DNA from: Mucilaginibacter mali
GTDB lineage: Bacteria > Bacteroidota > Bacteroidia > Sphingobacteriales > Sphingobacteriaceae
Reading direction: 5' to 3'
Assembly (NCBI RefSeq): GCF_013283875.1
Contig: NZ_CP054139.1
Location: 3,348,001-3,412,000 of the forward strand
Length of the DNA: 64,000 nucleotides
A model generated the notes under the pieces. The model was not told the DNA's origin, did no database searches, and worked only from the letters and a program-made list of their open reading frames with translations. The translations under genes were made by a program, and so were the position numbers. Below, piece after piece: positions 33,693 to 41,307 of the stretch; position 1 is the first letter of the stretch; every line of letters starts with the position of its first letter.

Positions 33693-35330
33693 TTGAAACG
33701 CAGAGATTTTATTTATTTATCAGGATTAGGGGCCAGTGCTATGGCGCTGCCTAACCTGTCGGCATTTGGGCGGTCTATCGACCCGCAGCAAGCGCTGGAA
33801 AGCATCGACGTGAAAGCCAAAAAGGCCCTGGCCGACGTGGCATTGAACGCCGCTAAAGCCGCCGGCGCCAGTTACGCCGATGTACGCATTGGTCGTTATT
33901 TGTCGCAATTTGTGGCTACCCGTGAACAACGTGTACAGAACGTATCCAACAGCGAATCGTTCGGTGTGGGGATCCGTGTTATCGCCAACGGTTGCTGGGG
34001 TTTTGCCGCTACTAACGATGTTACCCGCGATGGTATGGCCAAAACAGCTGCCCGCGCCGTTGCGGTAGCCAAAGCCAACGCCAAAATTGGTGGTAAGCCG
34101 GTTGAACTGGCCCCGCAAAAAGGCTATGGCGAAGTAAGCTGGAAAGCCCCGATAGAAAAGAACGCTTTTGAAGTACCGATAAAAGAGAAAGTTGAACTGC
34201 TGCTGGCGGCTAACGCCATCGCAACAAAAGGCGGCGCTAACTTTGTTAACTCGGGCATATCTATGATCAACGAGCAAAAATACTTCGCATCTACAGATGG
34301 TTCGTACATCGATCAGGATATCCACCGTATCTCACCAAATTTTTCGGTAACTAAAATTGATCCTAACACGCGCGAATTCCAATCGCAGCCATCGCTGAGT
34401 TCGCCGATGGGGTTGGGTTATGAATACCTTAACCCGATAGCTTCAGAAAAGGTAACCGGTGTGGTTACCCGTTACAAACAGCGTTACGATATGCTGGAAG
34501 ATATGGAGCAGGCTACCCGAAACGTAGGCGAAAAGCTAAAGGCCAAATCGGTTGAACCGGGTAAGTACGACCTGGTGCTTGATCCATCGCACCTGTGGTT
34601 AACTATACACGAATCGGTTGGGCACCCGACCGAGCTTGACCGTGTATTGGGCTACGAAGCCAACTTTGCCGGTACCAGCTTTGTAACGCTGGACAAACTG
34701 CAATCAAAAACCTTTAAATACGGCAGCGAGCATGTGAATATCCATGCCGATAAACTGCAAAAAGGGTCATTAGGCGCGGTAGGTTATGATGACGAAGGCG
34801 TAAAATGCGGCGAATGGGAAATTATTAAAGACGGCGTGCTGGTTAATCTGCAGGCCATCCGCGACCAGGCTAAAATGGTTGGATTGAACCAATCGCAAGG
34901 TTGTTGCTATGCCGATAACTGGGATTCGGTACAGTTTCAGCGCATGCCTAACGTATCGCTGTTGCCGGGTAAAAAACCATTATCGCAGGAAGATATGATA
35001 AAGGGCGTTGAGAAAGGCATCTTCATCGTGAACAACGGTTCGTTCTCTATCGATCAGCAGCGCTATAACTTCCAGTTCGGCGGGCAGCTGTTCTACGAGA
35101 TCAAGAACGGCAAGATCGTTGGCCAGATCAACGATGTGGCTTACCAGGCCAATACCCGCGAATTCTGGAGTTCGTGCGCGGGCGTTTGCGATGAGCGCGA
35201 CTACCGTTTGGGCGGTTCGTTTAGCGATGGCAAAGGCCAGCCGCAACAGGTGAGCGCCGTATCGCACGGGTCGGCCACGGCACGTTTTAACGGGGTAAAT
35301 GTTATTAACACTAAAAGGAAGATCGGGTAA
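33693..35330 (+). CDS. tldD: TldD-family zinc metalloprotease with Tat signal
   Basis: A 545-residue TldD. The metal site is HESVGH (residues 306-311, HExxxH), and a further ligand is probably the cysteine in SSCAGVCDERD. The N-terminus MKRRDFIYLSGLGASAMALP carries a twin-arginine motif and a hydrophobic stretch ending in ALPNLSA, so it is exported folded through the Tat pathway. Known TldD acts with TldE/PmbA as a protease on unfolded peptides. The start is TTG with a strong Shine-Dalgarno. The pmbA gene follows after five bases. Confidence 0.92.
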   Translation: MKRRDFIYLSGLGASAMALPNLSAFGRSIDPQQALESIDVKAKKALADVALNAAKAAGASYADVRIGRYLSQFVATREQRVQNVSNSESFGVGIRVIANGCWGFAATNDVTRDGMAKTAARAVAVAKANAKIGGKPVELAPQKGYGEVSWKAPIEKNAFEVPIKEKVELLLAANAIATKGGANFVNSGISMINEQKYFASTDGSYIDQDIHRISPNFSVTKIDPNTREFQSQPSLSSPMGLGYEYLNPIASEKVTGVVTRYKQRYDMLEDMEQATRNVGEKLKAKSVEPGKYDLVLDPSHLWLTIHESVGHPTELDRVLGYEANFAGTSFVTLDKLQSKTFKYGSEHVNIHADKLQKGSLGAVGYDDEGVKCGEWEIIKDGVLVNLQAIRDQAKMVGLNQSQGCCYADNWDSVQFQRMPNVSLLPGKKPLSQEDMIKGVEKGIFIVNNGSFSIDQQRYNFQFGGQLFYEIKNGKIVGQINDVAYQANTREFWSSCAGVCDERDYRLGGSFSDGKGQPQQVSAVSHGSATARFNGVNVINTKRKIG

Positions 35331-35335
35331 TTAAT

Positions 35336-36670
35336 ATGGCACTATATACAAAAGAAGAAGCACAGGCTTTATTAAAGAAAGTGCTTAGTTATTCAAAAGC
35401 CGACGAGTGTGAAGTAGGCTTGAACGGCCGCATGGGCGGCAACATTCGTACAGCGCAAAACGCGGTATCAACCGCTGCTGAAACCAGCACTACAGGTTTA
35501 TTCGTAAGTTCAACATTTGGCAAAAAAACTGGTTCGGCCAGTATAAATGAGTTCGATGACGCATCACTGGAAAAAGTGGTACGCCGTTCTGAAGAACTGG
35601 CACAACTTGCCCCTGAGAACCCCGAGCATATGCCGCTGTTAGGCCCGGCTACCTTTAAGGAATCCATCACCTGGAACGCCGATACCGCCGCCATGACGCC
35701 GGATACCCGCGCCGACCTGATAGCCAAAAGCATGAAGGCCACTAAAGAGGCGGGACTGGTACAGGCCGGTTTCCTTGAAAATTCATCGGGCTTTAGCGCA
35801 GTGATGAACAGTAAGGGCCTGTTTGCTTATAACAAATCGTCAGATGTAACCTTTTCTGTTACCACCCGTAACGATGCAGGCACCATATCTGGCTATGCCG
35901 CACGTGGTTTTACCGATATTAAGAAACTGGATACCTATGGCGCTACCAAAATAGCTACCATGAAGGCCAATGCATCTAAAGAGGCCAAAGCTATCGAACC
36001 GGGTAAATACACCGTGATACTGGAACCAACTGCCGGTGCTTATATGCTGGAGAACATGTTCCGTTTTGATGCCCGCAGCGCCGAAGAAGGCCGCAGCTTT
36101 TTAAGTAAAAAAGGCGGTAGCGGCACCCGCCTGGGTGATCAGTTGATGGACGAGAAGGTAACCATTTATTCAGACCCTTTCAACGCCGACCTACCCGGTG
36201 GCACCTGGACAGGGGATGGTTTGCCATTAGAGAAAACCTACTGGATAGAAAAAGGTGTATTAAAAAACCTAAGCTATTCGCGCTACTGGGCGCAGCAAAA
36301 GGGCGTAAAACCGCTACCCGGCCCAAGCAATATCATTATGGAAGGCGGCAACAGCAGCATTGAAGAAATGATAGCCAGTACCGAACGCGGCATCCTGGTA
36401 TCGCGCCTGTGGTATATCCGCATGGTGGATCAGCAGTCGCTGCTATTAACGGGCCTTACCCGCGATGGTACGTTCTATATCGAGAACGGCAAGATCAAAT
36501 TCCCGGTAAAGAACTTCCGTTTTAACGAAAGCCCGGTAATTATGCTGAACAATGTGGAAGCCCTGGGCAAGCCCGAGCGCGCCATCAGTGTTGAAAGTTA
36601 CCGCAGCTATATGATCCCGCCAATGAAGGTGCGCGACTTTACCTTCAGCTCGCTGAGTGACGCGGTATAG
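35336..36670 (+). CDS. pmbA: TldE/PmbA-like partner of TldD
   Basis: A 444-residue protein of the TldD/PmbA family without HExxxH: the corresponding place reads ILEPTAGAYMLENMFRF. The N-terminal half (ECEVGL-type ADECEVGLNGR, STAAETSTTGLFV) and the C-terminal lobe (PLPGPSNIIMEGGNSS, ILVSRLWYIRMVDQQS) are characteristic. It has no signal peptide, unlike its partner, so either it stays in the cytoplasm or it is carried out with TldD as a folded pair. It is the last gene of the block, followed by a strong terminator and a palindrome array. Confidence 0.9.
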   Translation: MALYTKEEAQALLKKVLSYSKADECEVGLNGRMGGNIRTAQNAVSTAAETSTTGLFVSSTFGKKTGSASINEFDDASLEKVVRRSEELAQLAPENPEHMPLLGPATFKESITWNADTAAMTPDTRADLIAKSMKATKEAGLVQAGFLENSSGFSAVMNSKGLFAYNKSSDVTFSVTTRNDAGTISGYAARGFTDIKKLDTYGATKIATMKANASKEAKAIEPGKYTVILEPTAGAYMLENMFRFDARSAEEGRSFLSKKGGSGTRLGDQLMDEKVTIYSDPFNADLPGGTWTGDGLPLEKTYWIEKGVLKNLSYSRYWAQQKGVKPLPGPSNIIMEGGNSSIEEMIASTERGILVSRLWYIRMVDQQSLLLTGLTRDGTFYIENGKIKFPVKNFRFNESPVIMLNNVEALGKPERAISVESYRSYMIPPMKVRDFTFSSLSDAV

Positions 36671-36673
36671 TTG

Positions 36674-36709
36674 TTAGATTCAGGATTTTTAGAATCAGGA
36701 ATCAAGACA
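36674..36709. repeat. dispersed repeat family B, copy 2
   Basis: A second copy of the 36-base unit that lies upstream of hemE (3793-3828), with about 33 of 36 bases identical. It starts four bases after the pmbA stop. Confidence 0.75.
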
Positions 36710-36716
36710 TATTTAT

Positions 36717-36756
36717 AAACGAACAAGGCCAGTTTTTTAGCTGGCCTTGTTCGTTT
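36717..36756. terminator. 16-bp stem terminator after pmbA
   Basis: AAACGAACAAGGCCAG (36717-36732) and CTGGCCTTGTTCGTTT (36741-36756) are exact complements around an 8-base loop. The A- and T-rich outer bases let it work in both directions. Confidence 0.8.
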
Positions 36757-36770
36757 ATTGAAACCCGCCG

Positions 36771-36879
36771 CGTCAAGCGTCCACGCTTGACGCAACTCCT
36801 AATTAAGCGTCTACGCTTAATTTAAAAAAGGGAGCGTAGACGCTTCTATAGGAACTACAGTCAAGCGTGGACGCTTGAC
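36771..36879. repeat. array of four AAGCGT/ACGCTT palindromes, family I
   Basis: CGTCAAGCGT-CC-ACGCTTGACG (36771-36792), AATTAAGCGT-CT-ACGCTTAATT (36801-36822), a short AGCGT-AG-ACGCT form (about 36833-36844), and GTCAAGCGT-GG-ACGCTTGAC (36860-36879). Core and two-base loops are kept while outer arms vary. They lie between convergent genes. A related set lies at 49321-49408. Confidence 0.8.
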
Positions 36880-36899
36880 CGAGCGTTATTTTTCTTAAA

Positions 36900-37292
36900 T
36901 TACATCTGCGGTATCGAGTGCAAACCAATACGGTTACCCTCGCTATCGATGAAAACACCCATGTAACCATACTCAGGCGATATTTCGGTTTTAGGTACCA
37001 TGATCTTGCCGCCGGCGGCTTCTACCCTATCCAGTACGTTTTGTACATCGGGGTTGGCATTTAAATAAATCAGCGGGCCTTTATCTTCAGACGGGGTGTG
37101 GAAGCCGCCGCTGTCGCAAATGCAGCCGCCTACCTGGGTCATCATATCCGTGACGGGGAACATGCGCATCTTCATTTGCTCCATGTCCATCGGGATCAGG
37201 TTGGTTTCAAAAATAGCTTCGTAAAATTTCTGGGCGCGGTCAATGTCGGTAGCCGGTATTTCAAACCAGCTGATGGCGTTGTCAAAAGTCAT
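36900..37292 (-). CDS. VOC-family (glyoxalase/bleomycin-resistance-like) protein
   Basis: From the ATG giving MTFDNAISWFEIPATDIDRAQ the protein has about 130 residues; the earlier frame opening is not needed. The single VOC domain reads ISWFEIPATDIDRAQKFYEA at the start and PEYGYMGVFIDSEGNRIGLH at the end, with a metal-type His/Glu pair possible. This subgroup binds small molecules, and members of known function are dioxygenases, isomerases or resistance proteins; this one is unassigned. It is convergent with pmbA. Confidence 0.85.
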   Translation of the reverse strand: MTFDNAISWFEIPATDIDRAQKFYEAIFETNLIPMDMEQMKMRMFPVTDMMTQVGGCICDSGGFHTPSEDKGPLIYLNANPDVQNVLDRVEAAGGKIMVPKTEISPEYGYMGVFIDSEGNRIGLHSIPQM

Positions 37293-37414
37293 ATCGTTAG
37301 GATTTTTAGTTTGATCTAAAGGTAGCAAAACGGCATCGATTTATACAATCCCCCTTAAAGGGTGGGAGTCGTATTTTACCACACATTTGTTGATAATTGC
37401 GATGCTTTTAGCCA

Positions 37415-37504
37415 CGTCATAGCGAGAAGCTTAGCGACGTAGCTATCCCCGACATACAAAGCAGACCTGGTTATGGGGATAGCCACGCTACGCTCGCTAT
37501 GACG
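37415..37504. repeat. palindromic intergenic repeat, family A-like (CGTCATAGCGAG)
   Basis: CGTCATAGCGAG and CTCGCTATGACG are exact complements at the ends, with GCTATCCCC and GGGGATAGC pairing inside. It resembles 2665-2747 but with different core bases, so it is a second subtype. It lies between the VOC and Ada-like genes. Confidence 0.8.
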
Positions 37505-37538
37505 GGGTAGTGATGTAATGACAGCATAGCGTAATGAC

Positions 37539-38381
37539 TCAATAACCTACCCGTGCCGCCTCCCAGCCTATCATCGCCGTTTTACGGGTAGTTCCCCAAT
37601 GGTACTGCCCAAAATCACCGGTCGAGCGGATCACTCGATGACAGGGGATCAGGAAGGCTACGGGGTTGCTGCCCACCGCGCTGCCCACTGCCCTTGATGC
37701 GTTTGGCGAATGGATGCTTTGGGCGATGCTGCCATAGTCGGTTAATCCGCCCATTGGTATCCTTAACAAGGCTTCCCAAACCTTTAACTGGAATGCAGTG
37801 CCCTTCAGGTGCAGCTTAACCTGGTTCAGTTTGCTCCAGTCCTGCGTAAAAATATAGAGGGCATTTTGCTGGATAGTGTCCACCACCTGGCTGTAACCCG
37901 CGTTGGGGAATTGCTCAGATAATAGTTCAAAGGCTTCGTCCTGCTCATCGGCGAAGGCCATATAGCAAATGCCTTTCGGGGTCGATGCGATCAATATCTG
38001 CCCGAACGGTGTTTCGGCGAAGCTGTAGTTAATGTACAGCGATTGGCCGCCGTTCTTATACTCGGCCGGGGTCATGCCCTCGATGTTCATAAACAGATCG
38101 TGCAGGCGGCCGGTGCCGGATAGACCGGTCTCGAATGCAGTATCGGCCAAGGTGGCCTGGTTCTGCTTCAGCATGTTTTTGGCGTGATCGATGCTGAGGT
38201 ATTGCAAAAACTTTTTGGGACTGATACCCGCCCAATCACTAAACATCCGTTGAAAATGAAAGGGGCTGATGTGTACTTTTTCGGCCACCTCATCTAAATT
38301 GGGCTGGGTCTTAAAATTATCCTTCAGATAAGTGATAGCCTCGGCTATGCGCTGGTAGTTAATGGTTTGTTGCGTTTCCAT
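37539..38381 (-). CDS. AraC-type regulator fused to O6-methylguanine-DNA methyltransferase
   Basis: A 280-residue protein from the ATG giving METQQTINYQRI. Residues 10-105 form an AraC-type helix-turn-helix (LDEVAEKVHISPFHFQRMFSDW, ISPKKFLQYLSIDHAK). Residues 115-280 form the methyltransferase, with acceptor Cys247 in LIPCHRVI and RAVGSAVGSNP before it. It repairs alkylated guanine by taking the methyl group on Cys247. The order is as in the C-terminal two-thirds of Ada, but the N-terminal zinc-binding methyl-phosphotriester domain is missing, so the activation switch of classical Ada is absent. Confidence 0.9.
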   Translation of the reverse strand: METQQTINYQRIAEAITYLKDNFKTQPNLDEVAEKVHISPFHFQRMFSDWAGISPKKFLQYLSIDHAKNMLKQNQATLADTAFETGLSGTGRLHDLFMNIEGMTPAEYKNGGQSLYINYSFAETPFGQILIASTPKGICYMAFADEQDEAFELLSEQFPNAGYSQVVDTIQQNALYIFTQDWSKLNQVKLHLKGTAFQLKVWEALLRIPMGGLTDYGSIAQSIHSPNASRAVGSAVGSNPVAFLIPCHRVIRSTGDFGQYHWGTTRKTAMIGWEAARVGY

Positions 38382-38459
38382 GTGCTTTGTAAATTTATAA
38401 AACAAAAGTATAGCGTGGGTAAAGCCCATAAAACCCGAAACTTGCTGTGTTTTTTTAAC

Positions 38460-38467
38460 TAATTTTG
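38460..38467 (+). promoter_or_regulatory. -7 box TAATTTTG upstream of the UbiD gene
   Basis: A perfect TAnnTTTG element 18 bases before the ATG at 38486. It overlaps the TTG at 38465, so that earlier start cannot belong to this transcript. TTG at 38442-38444 is a weak -33 candidate. Confidence 0.5.
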
Positions 38468-38485
38468 GCAGATACGTTTTACCAA

Positions 38486-40324
38486 ATGGGTTACTCCAGC
38501 TTACAATCCTGCATTACCGACCTTGAGAAGAACGGGCACCTCGTCCGCATTAAACAACAGGTTGACCCTTATTTAGAGATGGCTGCCATACACCTGCGCG
38601 TGTTTGAGCACGAGGGGCCTGCTATCCTGTTCGAGAATGTAAAGGGCAGTAAGTTCCCGGCGGTGTCCAACCTGTTCGGTACGCTGGACAGGTCGAAGTT
38701 TATCTTTCGCGATACGCTGGACAAGGTAAAAACTCTGGTGGATATCAAAACCGATCCGATGCAAGCCATCAAGCATCCGTTCAGGTATATGGATACGGCG
38801 TTGACCGCCTTGTCGGCCCTGCCCATGAAGGTTGGCAAGGGCGCGTCCATCAGCTACGGTAAAACACAGATCAGCGAGTTGCCACAGATCGTCAACTGGC
38901 CGATGGATGGCGGCCCGTTCGTCACTATGCCGCAGGTGTATACCGAAGATGCTGATAAGCCCGGCGTAATGAACGCTAATTTGGGCATGTACCGCATTCA
39001 ATTGGCTGGTAACGATTATATTTTAAATCAGGAAGTTGGTTTGCATTACCAACTGCACCGGGGCATAGGTGTGCATCAAACCAAAGCAAACGTCAAAGGG
39101 CAGCCGCTAAAGGTGAGCATTTTTGTAGGCGGGCCGCCATCGCACCCGGTAGCTGCCGTAATGCCGCTGCCCGAGGGTTTATCTGAACTGACCTTTGCCG
39201 GAGCGCTGGGTAATCGTCGCTTCCGCTACTTTTACGATGCGGAGGGCTTCTGTATTTCTGCCGATGCCGATTTTGTGATCACCGGGACGGTAATGCCGCA
39301 CGAAAATAAACCCGAGGGGCCTTTTGGTGATCACCTTGGTTATTACAGTTTAACACATCCCTTCCCATTGATGAAGGTGCATAATGTATATCATAAAAAG
39401 AACGCGATATGGTCGTTCACCGTGGTTGGCCGCCCACCGCAGGAAGATACCAGCTTTGGTGCGCTGATACACGAGATCACCGGTTCGGCTTTACCGCAGG
39501 AGATACCCGGCCTGCATGCCGTAAACGCGGTTGATGCCGCTGGGGTACACCCTTTGCTATTTGCCATTGGCAGCGAACGCTATACCCCTTATTTAAACGA
39601 ACGCAAGCCACAGGAGATACTCACCATTGCCAACCACATTTTTGGCAAGAACCAGTTGAGCCTGGCCAAATACCTGTTCATCGCCGCGCAGGAAGATAAC
39701 CCGGCACTTAATGTGAACGATATCGAAGGCTTTCTGAGGCATATTCTTCAGCGCGTAGACCTTACCCGCGATCTGCATTTCCATACCCGTACCACTATCG
39801 ATACGCTTGATTACAGCGGTAGCGGGCTGAATTCGGGGAGTAAGGTGGCGGTGGCAGTAGCAGGTGAAGTGAAGCGTAAGTTATGGCAGGAGATGCCGCC
39901 GGGTTTTGAGTTGCCTAATGTTTTTTCAGGCTACAAAATGGCTATGCCGGGCGTATTGGCGGTACAGGCCCCTAAATATATCAGCGAGCAGGAAACGGAG
40001 CAACAGATCGAGATCCTGAATAACGCGCTGAAGAATATCACTATGATTGGCGTACCACTGATGGTTTTATGCGATGATGCTGTGTTTACCGCGGAAAACA
40101 TCAACAACCTGGTTTGGGTAACCTTTACCCGCAGCAACCCATCGCACGATATCCATGGTATTAACAGCTTTGTCGAACATAAGCACTGGGGCTGCCAGGG
40201 CCCGCTCATTATAGATGCGCGCATTAAACCACATCACGCGCCGGAGTTAATTAAAGACCCGCAGGTGGAGAAACGGGTTGATGCATTGGGTGTTAAAGGT
40301 GAGGCTTTGTATGGAATAATTTAA
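38486..40324 (+). CDS. UbiD-family decarboxylase
   Basis: A 612-residue protein starting MGYSSLQSCITDLEKNGHLV, the standard N-terminus of long UbiD proteins. It carries KFPAVSNLFGTLDRSKFIF, NWPMDGGPFVTMPQVY, the prenylated-FMN-binding region around VFVGGPPSHPVAAVMPLPEG, and GPFGDHLGYYS. UbiD enzymes decarboxylate aromatic or alpha,beta-unsaturated acids with prenylated FMN. Bacteroidota have this long form, sometimes annotated as a menaquinone-pathway decarboxylase. The promoter lies just upstream. No UbiX is in the window. Confidence 0.9.
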   Translation: MGYSSLQSCITDLEKNGHLVRIKQQVDPYLEMAAIHLRVFEHEGPAILFENVKGSKFPAVSNLFGTLDRSKFIFRDTLDKVKTLVDIKTDPMQAIKHPFRYMDTALTALSALPMKVGKGASISYGKTQISELPQIVNWPMDGGPFVTMPQVYTEDADKPGVMNANLGMYRIQLAGNDYILNQEVGLHYQLHRGIGVHQTKANVKGQPLKVSIFVGGPPSHPVAAVMPLPEGLSELTFAGALGNRRFRYFYDAEGFCISADADFVITGTVMPHENKPEGPFGDHLGYYSLTHPFPLMKVHNVYHKKNAIWSFTVVGRPPQEDTSFGALIHEITGSALPQEIPGLHAVNAVDAAGVHPLLFAIGSERYTPYLNERKPQEILTIANHIFGKNQLSLAKYLFIAAQEDNPALNVNDIEGFLRHILQRVDLTRDLHFHTRTTIDTLDYSGSGLNSGSKVAVAVAGEVKRKLWQEMPPGFELPNVFSGYKMAMPGVLAVQAPKYISEQETEQQIEILNNALKNITMIGVPLMVLCDDAVFTAENINNLVWVTFTRSNPSHDIHGINSFVEHKHWGCQGPLIIDARIKPHHAPELIKDPQVEKRVDALGVKGEALYGII

Positions 40325-40330
40325 TGCAGA

Positions 40331-40807
40331 ATGTACGACATCGCTCCAGTTTTTATTGACAGGGAAACCGGTATGGAATGGCCGATTGTTGCAGCTGTAA
40401 TGATCATCATTTTTGGACCGTGGTTCTATAGAAAAGCCCAGTATGATTGGCCTCCCGTTAATTCGAAGCAAAAAAAGCGATTTGCCATTGCAATTACGTT
40501 TTGTATAGCCTTAGGCGGAGCGATAATATATAATTCGGTTAGGGAAATCATGCAGGACCAAATCTTTAAAAAAAACGCGATGGTTACTAACGGAATAACT
40601 ACCAGGTTTATTAAACAGACTAAATCGGCACCGCTTATTGAATATACCTTTGAGGTGGCTGGCCGTCGTTATATTAATACAGATGTATCACTGCGTTTAG
40701 GCATTGAACCTAAGGTGCCGGGCGGTGTATATAAAGTTATCTACAATAAACTCGATCCGCAAATGAGCGTTATGGATATGAGTGCCCGAGTTTATGAGGA
40801 TCAGTAA
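40331..40807 (+). CDS. membrane protein of unknown function (DUF3592-like)
   Basis: A 158-residue protein with two membrane helices (about 17-33 and 50-68) and a C-terminal extracytoplasmic beta-domain (EYTFEVAGRRYINTDVS, KVIYNKLDPQMSVM), the shape of DUF3592-like proteins. No enzyme motif. It follows the UbiD gene by six bases and ends five bases before the convergent lipoprotein gene. Confidence 0.65.
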   Translation: MYDIAPVFIDRETGMEWPIVAAVMIIIFGPWFYRKAQYDWPPVNSKQKKRFAIAITFCIALGGAIIYNSVREIMQDQIFKKNAMVTNGITTRFIKQTKSAPLIEYTFEVAGRRYINTDVSLRLGIEPKVPGGVYKVIYNKLDPQMSVMDMSARVYEDQ

Positions 40808-40812
40808 TTGTT

Positions 40813-41211
40813 TCACTGCTGTATCATCATCAGCAACTTTTGCGGCGTTTCGTAAGTACTGTGCTGATATTTTAGCGTGGTAATCCCCACGCAAACCGTA
40901 TCGGTTTTATTATCCTTGTTAGTGATAAATATTTTGGCACGCACATCGGGTTCTTCGTCATCCATGCGCTTCATGTCGCTTAATACAGCCATTAAACTAT
41001 CCATAGCAGGCTTGCTCATTACATTCATCACCAGCGGCTTTGGGAAGTTGGTCTCAAAATTATCGCAGGTGATCTTGAACAGGGTTTTGCGGCCCAATTC
41101 GGTGTATTTAATAGTGATAGCTTTTACGTTTTCGCCGGGGGATGTTGGTTTGTTTTGGCAGGCTGTTAAGGCAACAGCCCCTAAAAGCAACAAAGTATGA
41201 AGTTTTTTCAT
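40813..41211 (-). CDS. small lipoprotein
   Basis: A 132-residue protein with a lipobox: MKKLHTLLLLGAVALTACQN, with Cys18 as the lipid-bearing residue. The mature part contains IKYTELGRKTLFKITCDNFE and KIFITNKDNKTDTVCVG, beta-rich, without a known domain. It faces the membrane protein at its 3' end and has a dispersed repeat (family F copy 2) upstream of its start. Confidence 0.75.
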   Translation of the reverse strand: MKKLHTLLLLGAVALTACQNKPTSPGENVKAITIKYTELGRKTLFKITCDNFETNFPKPLVMNVMSKPAMDSLMAVLSDMKRMDDEEPDVRAKIFITNKDNKTDTVCVGITTLKYQHSTYETPQKLLMMIQQ

Positions 41212-41223
41212 ATTTAACTAACT

Positions 41224-41297
41224 GTAGAGACACGATACTTCGTGTATTATAACCAAATATATCAAATATAAAGAGACACGAAGTATCGTGTCTCTAC
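41224..41297. repeat. dispersed repeat family F, copy 2
   Basis: The same GTAGAGACACGATAC ... GTATCGTGTCTCTAC arms as at 19315-19383, around an AT-rich centre of different sequence. It separates the lipoprotein and dacB genes, which run in the same direction. Confidence 0.85.
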
Positions 41298-41307
41298 CGT
41301 CAATAGA

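Noticed and set aside
33726..34325. A 199-codon frame on the minus strand opposite tldD
   Set aside because: It lies entirely inside the tldD gene, has no start with a promoter, and shows low-complexity, codon-mirror composition typical of an antisense shadow.
36771..36879. CRISPR-like array
   Set aside because: The units are palindromes of different arm sequence with no uniform direct repeat and spacer pattern, and no cas genes are nearby. They fit an intergenic palindrome family.
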